From positions 1-21,297 of IMG/VR virus record IMGVR_UViG_3300022542_001022: a DNA stretch of 21,297 bases. The stretch is one strand, 5' to 3'. The DNA comes from a virus. A program made the translations under genes and the position numbers. The notes beneath the pieces are model-generated. The model saw only the letters and a list, made by a program, of their open reading frames with translations. It had not been told where the DNA came from and made no database searches. Shown piece after piece: positions 21,034-21,297 of this stretch. Numbering within the stretch: position 1 is the first letter of the stretch; the number at the start of each line of letters is the position of its first letter.

Positions 21034-21297
21034 TTATTTTTTTGCGGGTCTCTTACCAGCTAACCGTTGGTTCATCCGTGTAACCATTTTTGAAACAGCT
21101 TTTCTCTTTGATATAAGAGTTTTACGAATACGTACACCTTTCTTCATACGAGCAACTTTACGACCGTGGCGAACCTTTTTAGGATCTTTACGGGTTGCAC
21201 ATGATGATGGTGTTGCTACCATTTTACCTTTTTTTGGACCAGAAGTGCACCGATATTGACGTTTAATTACAGTTCCGAACCGTTTAAATTGGCGAAT
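21034..21297 (-). CDS. Very basic small protein with CX12C, 5' end outside window
   Basis: An ATG occurs at 21222, but the frame is open to the right edge ('FKRFGTVIKRQYRCTSGPKK' precedes it), so the start is likely outside the window and 87 residues are visible. About one third of the residues are Lys or Arg. Two Cys in 'YRC...SSC' (12 residues apart) could bind metal or form a pair. The 'YRCTSGPKKGK' pattern is one I recall in short conserved proteins of marine T4-like phages without a known function. Nucleic acid binding is likely from the charge. It is followed after nine bases by the exonuclease gene. Confidence 0.7.
   Translation of the reverse strand: MRQFKRFGTVIKRQYRCTSGPKKGKMVATPSSCATRKDPKKVRHGRKVARMKKGVRIRKTLISKRKAVSKMVTRMNQRLAGKRPAKK

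Noticed and set aside
1-21297. tRNA genes, CRISPR array, integrase, attachment sites
   Set aside because: None was seen by eye: no cloverleaf-like conserved arms in the short intergenic gaps, no spaced direct repeats and no recombinase motifs. A dedicated scan was not possible.

Overview
The window is a piece of the genome of a strictly lytic, T4-like contractile-tailed phage, probably from an aquatic bacterium. Several T4 core genes are recognisable by their motifs: family B DNA polymerase (gp43), sliding clamp (gp45), RNase H, the DsbA-type DNA-binding protein and a PAAR spike tip. The sequence is visibly AT-rich, and it carries T4-type late promoter boxes (NATAAATA) in front of virion genes and sigma70-type promoters in front of early genes. 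The large beta-rich structural proteins, a GroES, a 2OG-Fe(II) oxygenase and a retropepsin-like protein resemble gene content of marine T4-like phages. The host cannot be named from this sequence. No tRNA, CRISPR array, integrase or IS element was seen.

Layout. Positions 1-7414 (+ strand) hold virion genes: the end of a large structural protein, a GIY-YIG-type homing endonuclease placed directly behind a late promoter, a 1194-residue repetitive structural protein rich in Gly-Ser-Pro, a small DUF5659-like protein and a 397-residue structural protein. A strong bidirectional terminator at 7433-7459 separates these from a minus-strand virion block (7481-10979), which encodes a PAAR spike tip, a LamG/Ig-like adhesin and a small Pro/Ala-tailed protein. 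The PAAR gene and a divergent two-membrane-segment gene (holin candidate, 11038-11406) share two overlapping late promoter boxes. From 11410 to the right edge everything is on the minus strand and belongs to replication, nucleotide and early functions. In transcription order (right to left) these are: a basic protein cut by the edge, a RecB-like exonuclease, a 71-residue protein, a retropepsin-like protease, a 2OG oxygenase, a membrane-anchored lytic transglycosylase with its own promoter and terminator, dsbA, groES, DNA polymerase, two small proteins (one DUF488), sliding clamp, a 124-residue protein and RNase H.

How the genes work together. Polymerase, clamp and RNase H form a replisome core, and DsbA and the clamp are also linked to late transcription in T4. 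The most interesting observation is that the DUF488 protein, encoded just upstream of the clamp gene, ends in a peptide (VVDSLLNF) almost the same as the C-terminal end of the DNA polymerase (VIESLLDF). The polymerase C-terminus is the known clamp-docking site in T4/RB69, so this suggests that the DUF488 protein is a clamp client. Other points of note are the GSP tripeptide recurring 17 times in two adjacent virion proteins, two identical TTGATT-N17-TATAAT promoters, a promoter embedded in a terminator U-tract, and a TTG start for DNA polymerase overlapping the groES stop.
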